Assembly (NCBI GenBank): GCA_024811115.1
Contig: JAKOGH010000746.1
Location: 1-19,476, forward strand
Reading direction: 5' to 3'
Length of the DNA: 19,476 nucleotides
From: Terana coerulea
Taxonomy: Eukaryota > Basidiomycota > Agaricomycetes > Polyporales > Phanerochaetaceae
Below the pieces are notes generated by a model that saw only the letters and a list, made by a program, of their open reading frames with translations, was not told the DNA's origin and did not search any database. A program made the position numbers and the translations under genes. Of this stretch, positions 8,936 to 18,700 are shown piece after piece (the first letter of the stretch is position 1; each line of letters begins with the position of its first letter).

Positions 8936-9125
8936 CTGCGGGATCCTTCCCCTTGTTCTTGACGGCGGCGACGCTGCTTAGCAGACTCAGTCTGCTTGCG
9001 CTGGCCACCGGAAAGCTTTCGCTGCTCCCATGCAGCGATGAGCTGCCTCCCGTATTGCCTGGGATCAGGCCCCAGCCGGGAGGAGTCAGTGGCGATGTGC
9101 TTACCATACCCTGGTGTCTAAATGA

Positions 9126-9696
9126 GGAGCTGCACCTCGTCCTAACCCTCCTTCCCGCCAAAAGAGACCGAGCGGGTTGAACGACGGTTCAACCCCTAAG
9201 CCCCCTGCTGGGCGTAGGCCCGAGTCCGCTCGTCGCGAGCGACACCACCCGCAGAAGATCCACAGGTACTGGCACCACCAGTTATTCCTGCTGGGCCGCG
9301 GCGTAGTACTCGCGTATCGAAGGATCCCAGTCAGAAATCCAGGCTCCAGGTGACCAGTCACAAGCACCGCCACGGATTTTAGGTGCTGATAGAGGTATCC
9401 GTAGTTGGGAAAAGCAGACTGGCCAGACCAAGCCCACCAAGGTTAGCTACCAAGGGGCGCGGTCAGTCTAGCAAGCAGCCCGACAGTGTCCCCCGCCACA
9501 CGTCCTGCTAGCTTCCTTCTACATCCGAACAGCTCGAACCTGTTCCTAGGATATCACTGAGCCCACTGGAGACACTGGAAGCGAAAGCCCAGTGTCAGAT
9601 GACGTACTGGCACGACTGTGCCGGGAAGGGGAGTAAATTTCTACAATTATTTGCTTGCCCAAGCAGTCGCATCCTGACACAACAAAGTTTTCAGTC
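9126..9696 (+). repeat. Inverted copy of the copia linker; right arm of the inverted repeat
   Basis: The reverse complement of 5605-6160. It begins with GAGCTGCACCTCGTCC, where similarity to the other arm starts abruptly, and ends at CAGTC (9692-9696), where LTR sequence takes over. Its coding direction is plus, opposite to the pol genes and to both LTRs. It therefore cannot be the 5' part of the same uninterrupted element. It comes from a second copy of the family or from a local inversion/duplication. Confidence 0.85.
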
Positions 9697-9867
9697 TTAT
9701 TCGAGTATGGCGCAGAGGGCTGCCTTATATACAATACTGGGTGGCTGTACTACAAACAGACACAAATAGGTACCAGGACAATAGACAATAGGCATCGTCA
9801 TGGTGGAACCTGGTAGAACAATAGAGAAGATGTGAGCAGAGCGCTACGGCGTCTATCCGACTCAACA
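9693..9867 (-). repeat. Second copia LTR, truncated
   Basis: The same orientation as the LTR at 3827-4042, ending ACTCAACA at 9867. It lacks about 44 bp that form the 3' (U5-side) end of the complete LTR. In their place is the inverted linker copy, so there is no primer-binding site. Differences from the other LTR include several CpG to TpG/CpA changes. Confidence 0.85.
9724..9731 (-). promoter_or_regulatory. TATA box in the truncated LTR
   Basis: TATATAAG on the minus strand, identical to that in the complete LTR. The truncation point lies only about 27 bp downstream, near where transcription would be expected to begin. Confidence 0.55.
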
Positions 9868-10824
9868 AGGCGGGCCTTCCCAGCTTCGTTGTCGAGGAAC
9901 TCGCGACGATCTCCGCTGGAGGCTGTAATCTGTCAGACTAAATAGTTTAAGGGATACAGCGAAGGAGACGAACCAGTGCGACTTTGGGAAGTGTACGATG
10001 TGACGCTAGCAGAGTCAATTATATCATGACCGGAATCTGGCCTGGTCAAGAGGTCTAGAATTTCTGAGACCTTCTCGTTACCGGGCTTGACGCAGCGAGA
10101 ATATTTAGAGTCAATTGTAGACAGTACTGGTGGCTTGAAGAGACCGCAGAGATACCGACGCTAGTCCAGGAGCGCGGCGCACAGCGTCAAAGGCAGAGGA
10201 GGAAGGCCTGCAGTGAGAGGCAAGGCCAACTTCTTCTCCCGAGAGTGTACGCAGGTAGGACCATAGGTAGCGATCGTCGTGCCGTACGTACCCTACACGT
10301 AAACCTGCCCGATCGCTGTCGACATGTCGCTGTTACGATCTGGGCACTGCTTGAACTGCTTCCGCATCCCAGTCGATTGAGCTCCTCGTGAAGTGGTGGG
10401 AATTGCGAAGGAGCGTCACGTCTTGATGAAGAAAACCAGAAGAAACCCGAAAGCAAACCCATGTTCCAACAGAGGGACCTCAAAATACCTGAGAATATTA
10501 AATGTTCACGCTGAGTGGAAATGCTGTTTTACATCTGTTTATTGCGATTTTATCTATTATACGCCATTTGTTTTGGATTATTATGGTTTCTACGTAGGGG
10601 AATAGATGCAAGGATGCTAATACAGTCTGTGCGATAATCGAGGGATGCGGTGCAAACGCGAGGAGGATGGGAACGAAATAAGGACAGACATAGAAAGTAC
10701 AATCATAATACTCCATAAAAATATTCACTGGCTGCTGCTTGCGTGTTCTTGACTTGAATTGCTTGGTTGATGACGAGAGGATGGGTGTATGCATGGGAAA
10801 TGGCGAGTCGAAGGACCAAAAAGT
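9868..10824. other. Intergenic region right of the copia insertion
   Basis: No protein family, RNA gene or repeat was recognised here. The plus strand starts AGGCGGGCCTTCCC after the LTR and does not visibly resume the NACHT pseudogene. The stretch from about 10490 is AT-rich and probably includes the 3' untranslated region of the minus-strand gene that ends at 10825. Confidence 0.5.
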
Positions 10825-11973
10825 TCAGGCATGTAGCCCCGCCGCTGCCGGGCTTCCGGCGGCGCGCATCGCGTGCCACATCGCCTCGCGCAGGACGCCC
10901 CACGCGAGGGCCAGCGTCTGCCACGCGCCGTCGTCCTGCACGCCGAGCTCGCACAGGTTGCGGTACAGACCCGCGGCGTGGCCGAGGTGCGCCGCGAGGG
11001 CGGGCGCGGTGTACGTGCACGCGAGGCGCGCTGCAAGGCCCGCGGCGTCCTGCGCGCCGGCGGCGGCGAGCTTGCGCGAGGGCGCGGGGACGAGGGCGGC
11101 GAGGAGCGCGGCGCGGTCGTGCGTGTAGAGGTACTGGTGCAGCGCGCCGAAGCTCTCCGCGTGCGGCACGCAGAGCGGCTGCGTCGGCAGCTCGAGCTCC
11201 TCTCCGGTCGAGGACGGCTGCGCCGAGGGGTGTGGGGTGGGGAAGACGGGGAGGTGCGCGCACTGCGCGGCGAGGATGATGTTGTGCGTCGGGATCGCGA
11301 CGACGTTGCTGCGCTGCGCGGGCGAGCTGGGCGCGCCGGCCTTGGTGTGCACGGCGAGGAGGTGCGTCGGGAGCTGCGCGGAGCGGTCGTGGACCTGCAC
11401 AGACACCCGGGACGGGATGCCCGAGTCGGACGTGAAGGGCTTCAGGGCGACGCTGCTGCAGACTTGCCACATCCTGTTACACACAGCGGTCAGCACACCG
11501 CACGAAGCTGTTAGGGGAGAGGGGGAACGCACCGAGAACCCAAGACACCCAGTCCGGCCCGCACATACCGCGGGGAACACCCGCGAGCGTGCCGTCCACC
11601 GCCACCAAGTTCTCGTCCCGGATCGGCACCGGCGCAGGGCGGCGCAGTTGGCGGGGGATACGCTCGAAGCGGGCGAGCGTGATGCGCACATGCGCTGGGA
11701 GCTGCGCGTTGGCGTGTGCGTGGCGAGGCGAGGCGGGCGGCGTGGGGAGGTTGACGCGGACGAGGGGTGGTGCAGCTTCTGCTTCTGCGCGGCGGCGTCC
11801 TGCGGGCGGCCGCCCTTGATCCCGCTGAGGACGCGGTTGCGGCGGCGGAGGCTGGCGTCGCGGAAGACGTTCGCGGAGACGATGCGGGCCACCTTGTGCG
11901 ACACGCTCTTCGGGGCGAGCCCCGCGTTCTCGGCGTTCGAGCACTTGCGCTGCGTACGGGTTGCCGGCGACAT
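10825..11973 (-). CDS. clp1: Clp1-like sexual development regulator
   Basis: Resembles the Clp1 (clampless1) family of basidiomycetes. In Coprinopsis cinerea and Ustilago maydis these act downstream of the homeodomain mating-type proteins and are needed for clamp formation or proliferation of the dikaryon. The ATG at 11973 lies about 130 bp from a TATA box and opens MSPATRTQRKCSNAE. Recognisable blocks are VARIVSANVFRDASLRRRNR, VRVNLPTPPASP, ARFERIPRQLRRPAPVPIRD, VALKPFTSDSGIPSRVSVQV, VAIPTHNIILAAQ, LPTQPLCVPHAESFGALHQY and GLYRNLCELGVQDD. The stop is at 10825-10827. A frame change at the CCCC run (11764-11767) lies between the first two blocks. One intron splits the gene near 11568-11463 (GTATGT donor, AAG acceptor). 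A GTGCGG donor at 11564 with the TAACAG acceptor ending at 11474 also keeps frame. The family assignment comes from remembered motifs, not a search. Confidence 0.72.
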   Translation of the reverse strand: MSPATRTQRKCSNAENAGLAPKSVSHKVARIVSANVFRDASLRRRNRVLSGIKGGRPQDAAAQKQKLHHPSSASTSPRRPPRLATHTPTRSSQRMCASRSPASSVSPANCAALRRCRSGTRTWWRWTARSRVFPAVCAGRTGCLGFSVRSPSPLTASCGVLTAVCNRMWQVCSSVALKPFTSDSGIPSRVSVQVHDRSAQLPTHLLAVHTKAGAPSSPAQRSNVVAIPTHNIILAAQCAHLPVFPTPHPSAQPSSTGEELELPTQPLCVPHAESFGALHQYLYTHDRAALLAALVPAPSRKLAAAGAQDAAGLAARLACTYTAPALAAHLGHAAGLYRNLCELGVQDDGAWQTLALAWGVLREAMWHAMRAAGSPAAAGLHA

Positions 11974-12104
11974 CTCGTCTTTCGTCCTTCTCGAGTCGGT
12001 TTGCGAAGAAGGTGCGGTTTGTTGGGAAGAAGAGAGGACGAGGAGAGGGCCGATGTGAAGTGTACACTGGGGAGTGTGCAGAACCAGCTGCAGCCGCGGG
12101 GCGG

Positions 12105-12112
12105 TATAAATA
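12105..12112 (-). promoter_or_regulatory. TATA box of the clp1-like gene
   Basis: The minus strand reads GCGCATATTTATACC, with the TATTTATA element about 132 bp upstream of the chosen ATG. The motif reads TATAAATA on the plus strand, but no plus-strand gene follows it. Confidence 0.5.
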
Positions 12113-12276
12113 TGCGCAGGAGACAACACACTCGACGGGCGAGTCGTGACCAATCGAGGTGTGACCCATCGCTGCGTTCCTCCGGTCACGATTGCTTTGC
12201 TGCCTTTCCGGGCAGGAGCCCGTCACGCACGCCGAGTGCCCACCTGCCTGTTCGGGCAATTCGTGATGGGCCGTGT

Positions 12277-12315
12277 GCGCCCACACACGCGCCCACAAAC
12301 CTGGCTGTGGGCGCG
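12277..12315. promoter_or_regulatory. GCGCCCACA cluster with a perfect inverted repeat upstream of clp1
   Basis: GCGCCCACA occurs at 12277-12285 and 12289-12297, and its reverse complement lies at 12306-12314. The last two form a perfect 10-bp inverted repeat, CGCGCCCACA at 12288-12297 and TGTGGGCGCG at 12306-12315, with an 8-base loop. It lies about 200 bp upstream of the TATA box, where a dimeric or zinc-finger regulator could bind. A regulatory role is inferred. Confidence 0.4.
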
Positions 12316-15300
12316 GACGCCCAGGAGCACGCACACACGGCCTTTTTCCACGGTGTGTGTGGGTGCACGCGTGGCGGAGGCCTGGGATGCGGACGTCGAG
12401 AACGGAGCAGTCGTCGTCGTCTACATCCGTCGGCACTCAGTCAACTCAGGATTCCTTGTGTGTATTGGCGAGAGGCTTCGAGTCACGAGTAGGACAACTT
12501 TCAATGTTTGTCGTACCGGATGCAGCCTGGCAGCTGCGCACATGCAGAACCATGTTGTTGTTTGACTTCAGACTTCGTGCATTACTTTGTAGGCTGTAGC
12601 AGGTTGTTTTTGGGCAGGTTCGGCAGCAGTGGCATGCTCGTTGCTGGGTGCATATCCTACTAGTAGCAATGGTGGTGTTGTATTGGCAAATGGTAGTCTT
12701 CCAGCCCTAGTCCGTAGAGAATTCAGTGGACGCACAGTGAGGAGCCTCACAGGAAGGGGGAGCCATATAGCATAGTAGCATTGCCATTGGGCGAGTTCGA
12801 GGCATGACTTCCCTGTAGGAGGAACATGATGTGCAATCAAAGTTGCTTTCAGACTTCACTTACTGTACGGAACAACCATGCAAGATGCGGCGATGAATAG
12901 TTGTATCGCTGCCGTATGATCTGCTGCAGGTTGAAGTCAATGTGTTGTGCAACTAGTATGCCATGAACGCTGGCGTCGAAATGACCTATTGCCATAGCCC
13001 TGTAGACCGAAGCACAGACCGGCCGTTTTCGTGACCCGCCTAGGGTCTCTTGCAACAGGGCGCAGCTGTGGTACCAAGTGGGGCTTCGTCTTGACCTCTT
13101 ACCACGTCTTGAGGCACGTCCATCATCCCAGGTTGGTCAGCTAACACGCATACGTGCGAGTAATACGCACCTGTCATATCCACCACCAGCACGAGGGGTG
13201 TGCAACGTTCCCGAAACGCGAACGGTCGCGACTGGAATGTTCAGAGAGACAGGGCATTGCTTTTCATGGCATAGGACCGAATCAAGGCCCTGTGCAGGTC
13301 CGGCCGATATTCTTCTCGACCTTCGCGCCACGACGACAGCGCGCCACGCAGGCCATGTCGCCACAAGGTTGCACTTGCAAGCTGCGGTTGGTGTATAAAA
13401 CCATAGCAAGGATGACAAGATAGGGACACCTAGAGAGGCTAAGAGCAACGTTGTTGTTGCCGCATCGGCAGGGGCCTGGTTGGCAAGAATTGTGGTCTTC
13501 GGAATGGTGGATTGAAGAAGGCGACGTCGTCACGAGTGGTGATAACTTGTCAGTAAATACCTCGGGCCAGTGAAGCACGAGAAAAGGTAGCCAAATCTAG
13601 ATGTATGTACCTGTCGTTGACGTGAGGCTGAGGACAGGGAGGCCCCATAGTGGTCGTTCTTGCCCAGAGGAAAGACAACGCGAAGATTTGACATACGGAC
13701 GTTGTTGAACAAATAACGCGACAGTGAAGAGCGGAAGAGGCGACGATGTTGAACGCGCCGTTCAGGTACAGAAGGGACGAGTTTAACCGAGCTCAGTATG
13801 AGTATTTGAATGGCCACCGTGATGGCCGACCGCAGAGGGCTAACGCATAAGGAGTGGCGTTGGGTGTCTGGGGCCAACGACCAGTGCGAGGAAGGTCCGT
13901 GAAGTACACCTTGCTGAGGCGTTGGTTCTTGTTGCTGTCCATGCAAGGCAAAGGCTAGGTCCAAACACACCGCACACAAGTCGGAGTAAGTCGAGCAACA
14001 GGTGAAGGAGGTATGAAGACCTTAGCCTGTCGGCGGCAGAGACAACGTCGAGACTGAACATACACACCATCTTGCATGAGTGTCGACGTGGGGAATGGAA
14101 AAGACGGCGAGTCGGTCGAATATGGGCAGTACAGGTGCGAGATCAACCTGTTGAGAGGGGGAAGGAAGAAGTTCAGCCGCACGGGGCCTATATATGCGCG
14201 TTGTTTGAGGCGGTGAGGCCAACACGACCAACACAAACTCCGCGACCCACGTTTCAGGGGCTAAAGCACGAACAAACAAGGGACCAAGAGGGACTTGCCA
14301 TATCTGGGCGTGGCGAGGGGCAGGGACCGCACAGCATCATATGCGCGGAGACTCGCCGTGGGCACGTTGACAGGGCGATGGTGACATTACAAGGTAAACC
14401 ATGATGGGGCTTCTTGTGGTGGGCGAAGTAGACAGATAAAGCAGGGTAGACGGCTTCGTGTGCGTGGTGATGTATGGTCCTAGCACGATGAGTCGGGGCA
14501 CATTGAAAAGATGAATGCGGGTTGTAAGGAACGCAACCCGGCAACATGCATGTATGCATTTCCAACCGCTCCTGCAGGCCTGTGCGCACCAGTACGAAGC
14601 CTGCCTTTAGCCCAACTGAGCAGCGGGGCAAGCGGATGTGAGAGTCTCTGCGATAGCAAGGAGGTTGTAAGCGAGTGGATTGGCAAATCAGCGCAATAAA
14701 ATGTACCTTTATTCTGCAGGATCTTATCCTACTAGAGCATCGTGTATATGCAAGACTCATATGAGTGCTCGGGAGGCGTCAGGGTAGCTGCAGCCCGTCC
14801 AGAGGCACGAGGAGATGTGCTACAGGGCTAAACAAGGTGCATTGGCCGTCCTGCGGGACTACGTAATTTGACTTAACCCTGCTCGTTGCCTTGCACACTG
14901 GACAGAGGTGCGTGTTGCTATTGTATTGCGCCGTCGTTTCCATCTAAGTCGATATCTTGCAGCTTGATGAGTGAAGCTTGCACCTTGAAGTTGAAGACTT
15001 TGAATGCTTGCAGCAGGCGAAACAAAATCTGTAGCGGAGAAGATGTGTATTGGCAGAGAACCTCTGCTCGCCCTCAGCACGCCTCCGCTGGCTGTGGTGG
15101 AGGTCCTGCTGGCAGGATACATCGGCGACTCCGACGATGCCCGGACGCTTTTGTCGGCGCTCGACGCCCAAAAACCACCTGATGGACTCGGTCACCTGAC
15201 ATGTTGATGGGCGACGCGCCGGGCGTCTCGATCGCGTTCAACTGTGTTCGACTTCTTCTCAACACATCCACGACCTGCCCACGACCCCAACGACCGCCTC

Positions 15301-15745
15301 AAGGCCATCATTCCCGATTTCTACGAAACTATATCCTTCTAACAGGATATAGCGAACGATATTCCACGAGCAAGAAAACTGGTAAGCCAGTCGCGTAGCT
15401 TCCTCCGCTTTACATGTTCTGAAGCGTGTCCAACCCTTTTCTCCTGGCTTCGTAGTGAGCAGAGTGAATCGCTTACCTTTCGAAAGGAATTAGCTATTAT
15501 TATAACGCGATAGGTACGAAAACGTGCCCTTGTTCCGCACATTCCAATCCAACGCGTTATCAATTGGCAGCGACACAACTTCTACTGCCACCGCTGCGTC
15601 CAAGCTCCAATTCGTGTCACATAACTACCTCTATCGAGGTTTCCTTGGAGAAGTCGCGACACTGATCTTCAACCAGTAGCTTCCCACAAACCTTCAGACA
15701 AGTTATACGGCGGGCTGTGAACCACGCCCGTCATTCCTTACAGTA
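12316..15745. other. Long intergenic region between clp1 and the SAP gene
   Basis: No convincing protein-coding gene, tRNA or rRNA was found in this 3.4-kb stretch. Open frames up to about 170 codons exist on both strands but lack family motifs and coding-like composition. A TATAAAA lies at 13395-13401 on the plus strand without a clear downstream frame. A perfect 8-bp inverted repeat (CTATATCC at 15329-15336 with GGATATAG at 15345-15352) is present. A plus-strand frame at 15004-15207 contains VEVLLAGYIGDSDDARTLLS, which looks protein-like but was not identified. The last 150 bp should hold the 5' untranslated region of the SAP gene. Confidence 0.5.
14189..14200 (-). promoter_or_regulatory. 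Candidate minus-strand core promoter
   Basis: The minus strand reads CGCGCATATATAGGCC. The eight bases GCGCATAT also overlap the TATA element of the clp1-like gene. Minus-strand ATG codons follow at 14077 and 14070, about 113-120 bp away, much as in clp1. They open short frames of 42 and 76 codons; the longer one contains a leucine-rich hydrophobic stretch (SSYLLHLLLDLLRLVCGVFG). Neither product is recognised. The site may drive a small gene or a non-coding transcript. Confidence 0.3.
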
Positions 15746-18700
15746 ATGTCCTCCGAAACAACCCAAATTCTATTTCACTCGCCCGCCCTCAACTCCCTCA
15801 AGCGTGAACAACTGGTCAAGCTATGCAAACGCCACGGGCTCAAGGCGAACGGCAAGAACGCCGACATGATCCAGCGCTTGAAGCTGAAAGCCCACGAGCT
15901 GCCGTCCGAAGCCGTGGAATGGCAAGATAGCTCGGACGAAGAAGTCGTCGACATGCCGCCCCCGCCTACTCCGCAGCAGCTTGCCCGACCAAGCGAACAG
16001 TGGGAGATAGTCATGGACGATATTGAGGAGGAGGAGGAGCCGTCGTCGCGGTCAGGCACCTTGACATCTATGAGGACTGTGCGTAATGCTGGCACCGCAG
16101 GAGAGTTTGGCACTGCAAGCTCAAAGGGTTCGTCGAGTGCCGTATCTCACATTGTGAATGCTAACAATGTCCATTTGCAGCTTCAGCATCCGGCTCGGTG
16201 ACCTCATCTCTCAAAGCCATCGCAAGCTCCTTTGGCTTCAACCGTACAGGCTCGAACAAAGCCTCCACCGTACGGTCACTACCTAACCCACCAACCACAA
16301 GCAGCGCTTGTGCCACCGTCCAGTCTCCTGAACGAAGAACCTCCCTTTGAGCCACTTCCTGGCGCACCTGCACGCCCTGGCAAACCTGCGCCCGCCAACG
16401 CTCGCCTGAGCACCGGCGCAAGCGCAAAGCCGGGCATTACGACCACCATCCGCCTCATCTCCTCCGAGAAGGTCAAAGCCGCGTCTACTATCATGAACAC
16501 ACCACCGCGCCTCGCGCCGTACCAGACGACGTTCGACCTTGACATGGGCACGCCCGGCGCGACGAAGAAGATGATGTGGCCCCCGACCCCGGCAATACCC
16601 TGAATGGTGGCCGCGTGTACCCCGTGATTCCTGCGGCCGACATCAGGCCACCGCCGGCGTGGAACATCACCGCGAGCACGCCCGTTAAAGGTGGTAGCCC
16701 AGCGACCCCAGCGAAGACCTCTTCGAAGGATATGCCCGAAGACATAGACGACGTCTTCTCTCCGACGAAGCCTGTGCCAGGGAGCAGCAAAGCCGCCGCC
16801 GCCGAACCAGAGCTCAAGGCTCACGCAAAGCCTCAAAGCCGGCTGTCCGTCTCGCACAACGAGCCCTTCCTCTTCGGCTCGCCACTCCCGCGACACAGCA
16901 TGTCCAACCAGCAGTTTAACACCGCCGCGCAGGGCGTGCTCGCCGAGATGAACCAGCGCCTCGCCGCGGCGGGGTGCAGCAGCTGGAGAAGACCGTCCTC
17001 GAGAGCATCCAGGCCCCTGCCGAGCGTCCCCTCTGTTAGGCCAGACGCGACGAAGGCTGACGACCGCTTCACGAAGGCGCACGAGGAGGCGTTCGGCAAG
17101 ATGGACTCGATCGCTAACCATTATGCTGCCCGCCGCGGGCAGGCCCAGCAGACGCAGTCGGTGCTTGGGGCCGCGAAGAAGCGCAAGTCGGACGCCCTGG
17201 GCCTCGCAGCGGGCCCCGCAGCTGCGAAGCGCAGGAGCAACGTCGCGCAGGCACGCGTCATCAGCAACGGCTCGCGCAAGAACATGATTCCTGGCGGTTT
17301 CGACATGGATGACGATGACGACGATGAGGAGGAGGAGCGGGAGAAAGAGGAAGACGCGGGCGACCGGCGCGCGTCGAAGCGGATTCGTATGGTTGAAAGT
17401 GAAGACGTTACAAAGGGCCGTCGGGTGTCGCTCCTTCCACCGGATGGGAAGACAGACGAGGAACGCGCAGCAGAAGAGAAGAGACGCGAGCGGGAGAGGG
17501 AGGCAGTGAAGAGGAAGATAGATGCACGCAGACGGAGCAGTCGCGGTCGGGTCAGTGGCGTCGGGGGCCGAGCCTCTGTAGCTGCAGGTGAGCTGGTTAC
17601 GAGGCAGGGCATAGTGCATATACTGACTATATGCGCTGTTTTAGCCAAGTCCAAGCCCTCCTGCTTTGGTTTCTTCGCAGCGGCGAAGAGTGCAGTGCGC
17701 AATGTGTGGAATATGGGTGCTGGGGTACCCGCCAAAGCTGCCTCTGCACCTAAACCGCCAGTGCCGACCCAGGCCCCTAGAAGCAGGGTTCCCAGCAGTA
17801 GTATCCAGCCGGCCGCCCCATCTCACGCGGCTGCACCATCGACGTCGCAGCTCAAGGCTAATGCAACCGCAACGAATTCTCTTCCGTCTGCTCGTTCACG
17901 GTCACCCATCCCAGCATTCACGGGCACAGCTCAAGGTGGCAGTCTTGCTGCTCCTCCAGGCGGCACGGCACCCTGCGGATGCGTTCGTCTAGCAACCCTA
18001 AGAATGCATCCGGCGCTTCTTCCATGGGTGCACGTACAAGCATGGCCGCCGGATCCTCTAACGTCTCGTCAATGGGCTCGAGGCGGACTGCCTCTGTCAA
18101 CGTTCCAGCAGGATACCGGGACACGAAGAGCCCTCCTCCCAACCCAGGTTCTGTAGAAGGATCAGCGCGCAAGCGCACCATGTCGACCCTCCTCGCGCCG
18201 ACGGCGAGCTCTTTGGCGAAGCGAGCCAGCGTTCACAAGCAGGAGACGCCCGCAGGCAAGACCAACGTTCTGGCCGCGGTCGGCGAGAGTACCACGTCTC
18301 CGAGCACCCTCCAGCAGATCACGAACAGCCGCGCAACCAAGTCGCCCGGGTTCACGCCCATGTCGGCGCGCACGACGAAGATTTTCAGCCAGCCGCTGGC
18401 AGGGCTGGGCAGCCCGACAGCAAGGGCACACGAACGAGAACGCATCGCTGGCTGCGACCGCCGCGAAGCTCATGAATGCGCGCCGGCGCCTACGGGTATC
18501 CCTGGGGTGCTGGCGCGACCGACGCCGGGCCCGCGGTACCGCCGAAGCCCAAGGCCCTCATCGCACGCAAACCGCGCATCTCGCGGTCGAAGGTCATCGC
18601 CAAGGTTGGGCAGCAGCGCACCGTCTCGGGCTCCTCCTCGTCCTCGCGCACTAGCATCGGCTCGGCGACGCGCGTGCGCGCTCGAGCCTCGGCGTGGCCG

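Larger units (their letters stand above)
7661..9125 (-). pseudogene. Unrecognised GC-rich block, coding-like on the minus strand
   Basis: The block lies where gag would be expected but shows no copia Gag motif and no CCHC zinc knuckle. Protein-like stretches appear on the minus strand in changing frames. They include a serine/lysine segment (KKFSLASKESASSARQQQPV), charged helix-like pieces (MRDIEHRNLRNSVRELEFQQ and IAELDARIDSNNVALKRKF), then SPAKRSSRESSPIIWSDEV and a Gly-Lys repeat. By eye it is more GC-rich than the pol region beside it. It may be a diverged gag, a captured host-gene fragment or part of another element. The plus-strand frames appear to be shadows. No function is proposed. 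Confidence 0.4.

Noticed and set aside
10703..11470. 255-codon minus-strand frame overlapping clp1
   Set aside because: It is out of frame with the conserved Clp1 blocks and very Arg/Ala/Pro-rich; the Clp1 frame explains the sequence.
12146..12565. 139-codon plus-strand frame upstream of clp1
   Set aside because: It overlaps the inferred clp1 promoter and the inverted repeat and has no recognisable motif.
15004..15207. Plus-strand frame with VEVLLAGYIGDSDDARTLLS
   Set aside because: I considered a remnant of a pyridoxal-kinase-like enzyme, but the expected neighbouring D-P-V-M-G-D motif is not in frame, so no assignment was made.
12600..15740. Mating pheromone precursor (short frame ending in a CaaX box)
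   Set aside because: I looked because of the clp1 neighbour; no short frame with a C-terminal C-a-a-X before a stop was seen.
16974..17039. Possible 66-nt intron (GTGCAG...GTTAG) in the SAP gene
   Set aside because: It has no branch site, and one frame through it encodes plausible helix sequence (VQQLEKTVLESIQAPAERP); two run-length errors explain it better. Not excluded.
16279..17619. 446-codon open frame on the minus strand
   Set aside because: It runs antisense to SAP-gene exons and two of its introns, and it translates to Arg/Gly/Ala-rich sequence without motifs, so it is a shadow of GC-rich coding DNA.
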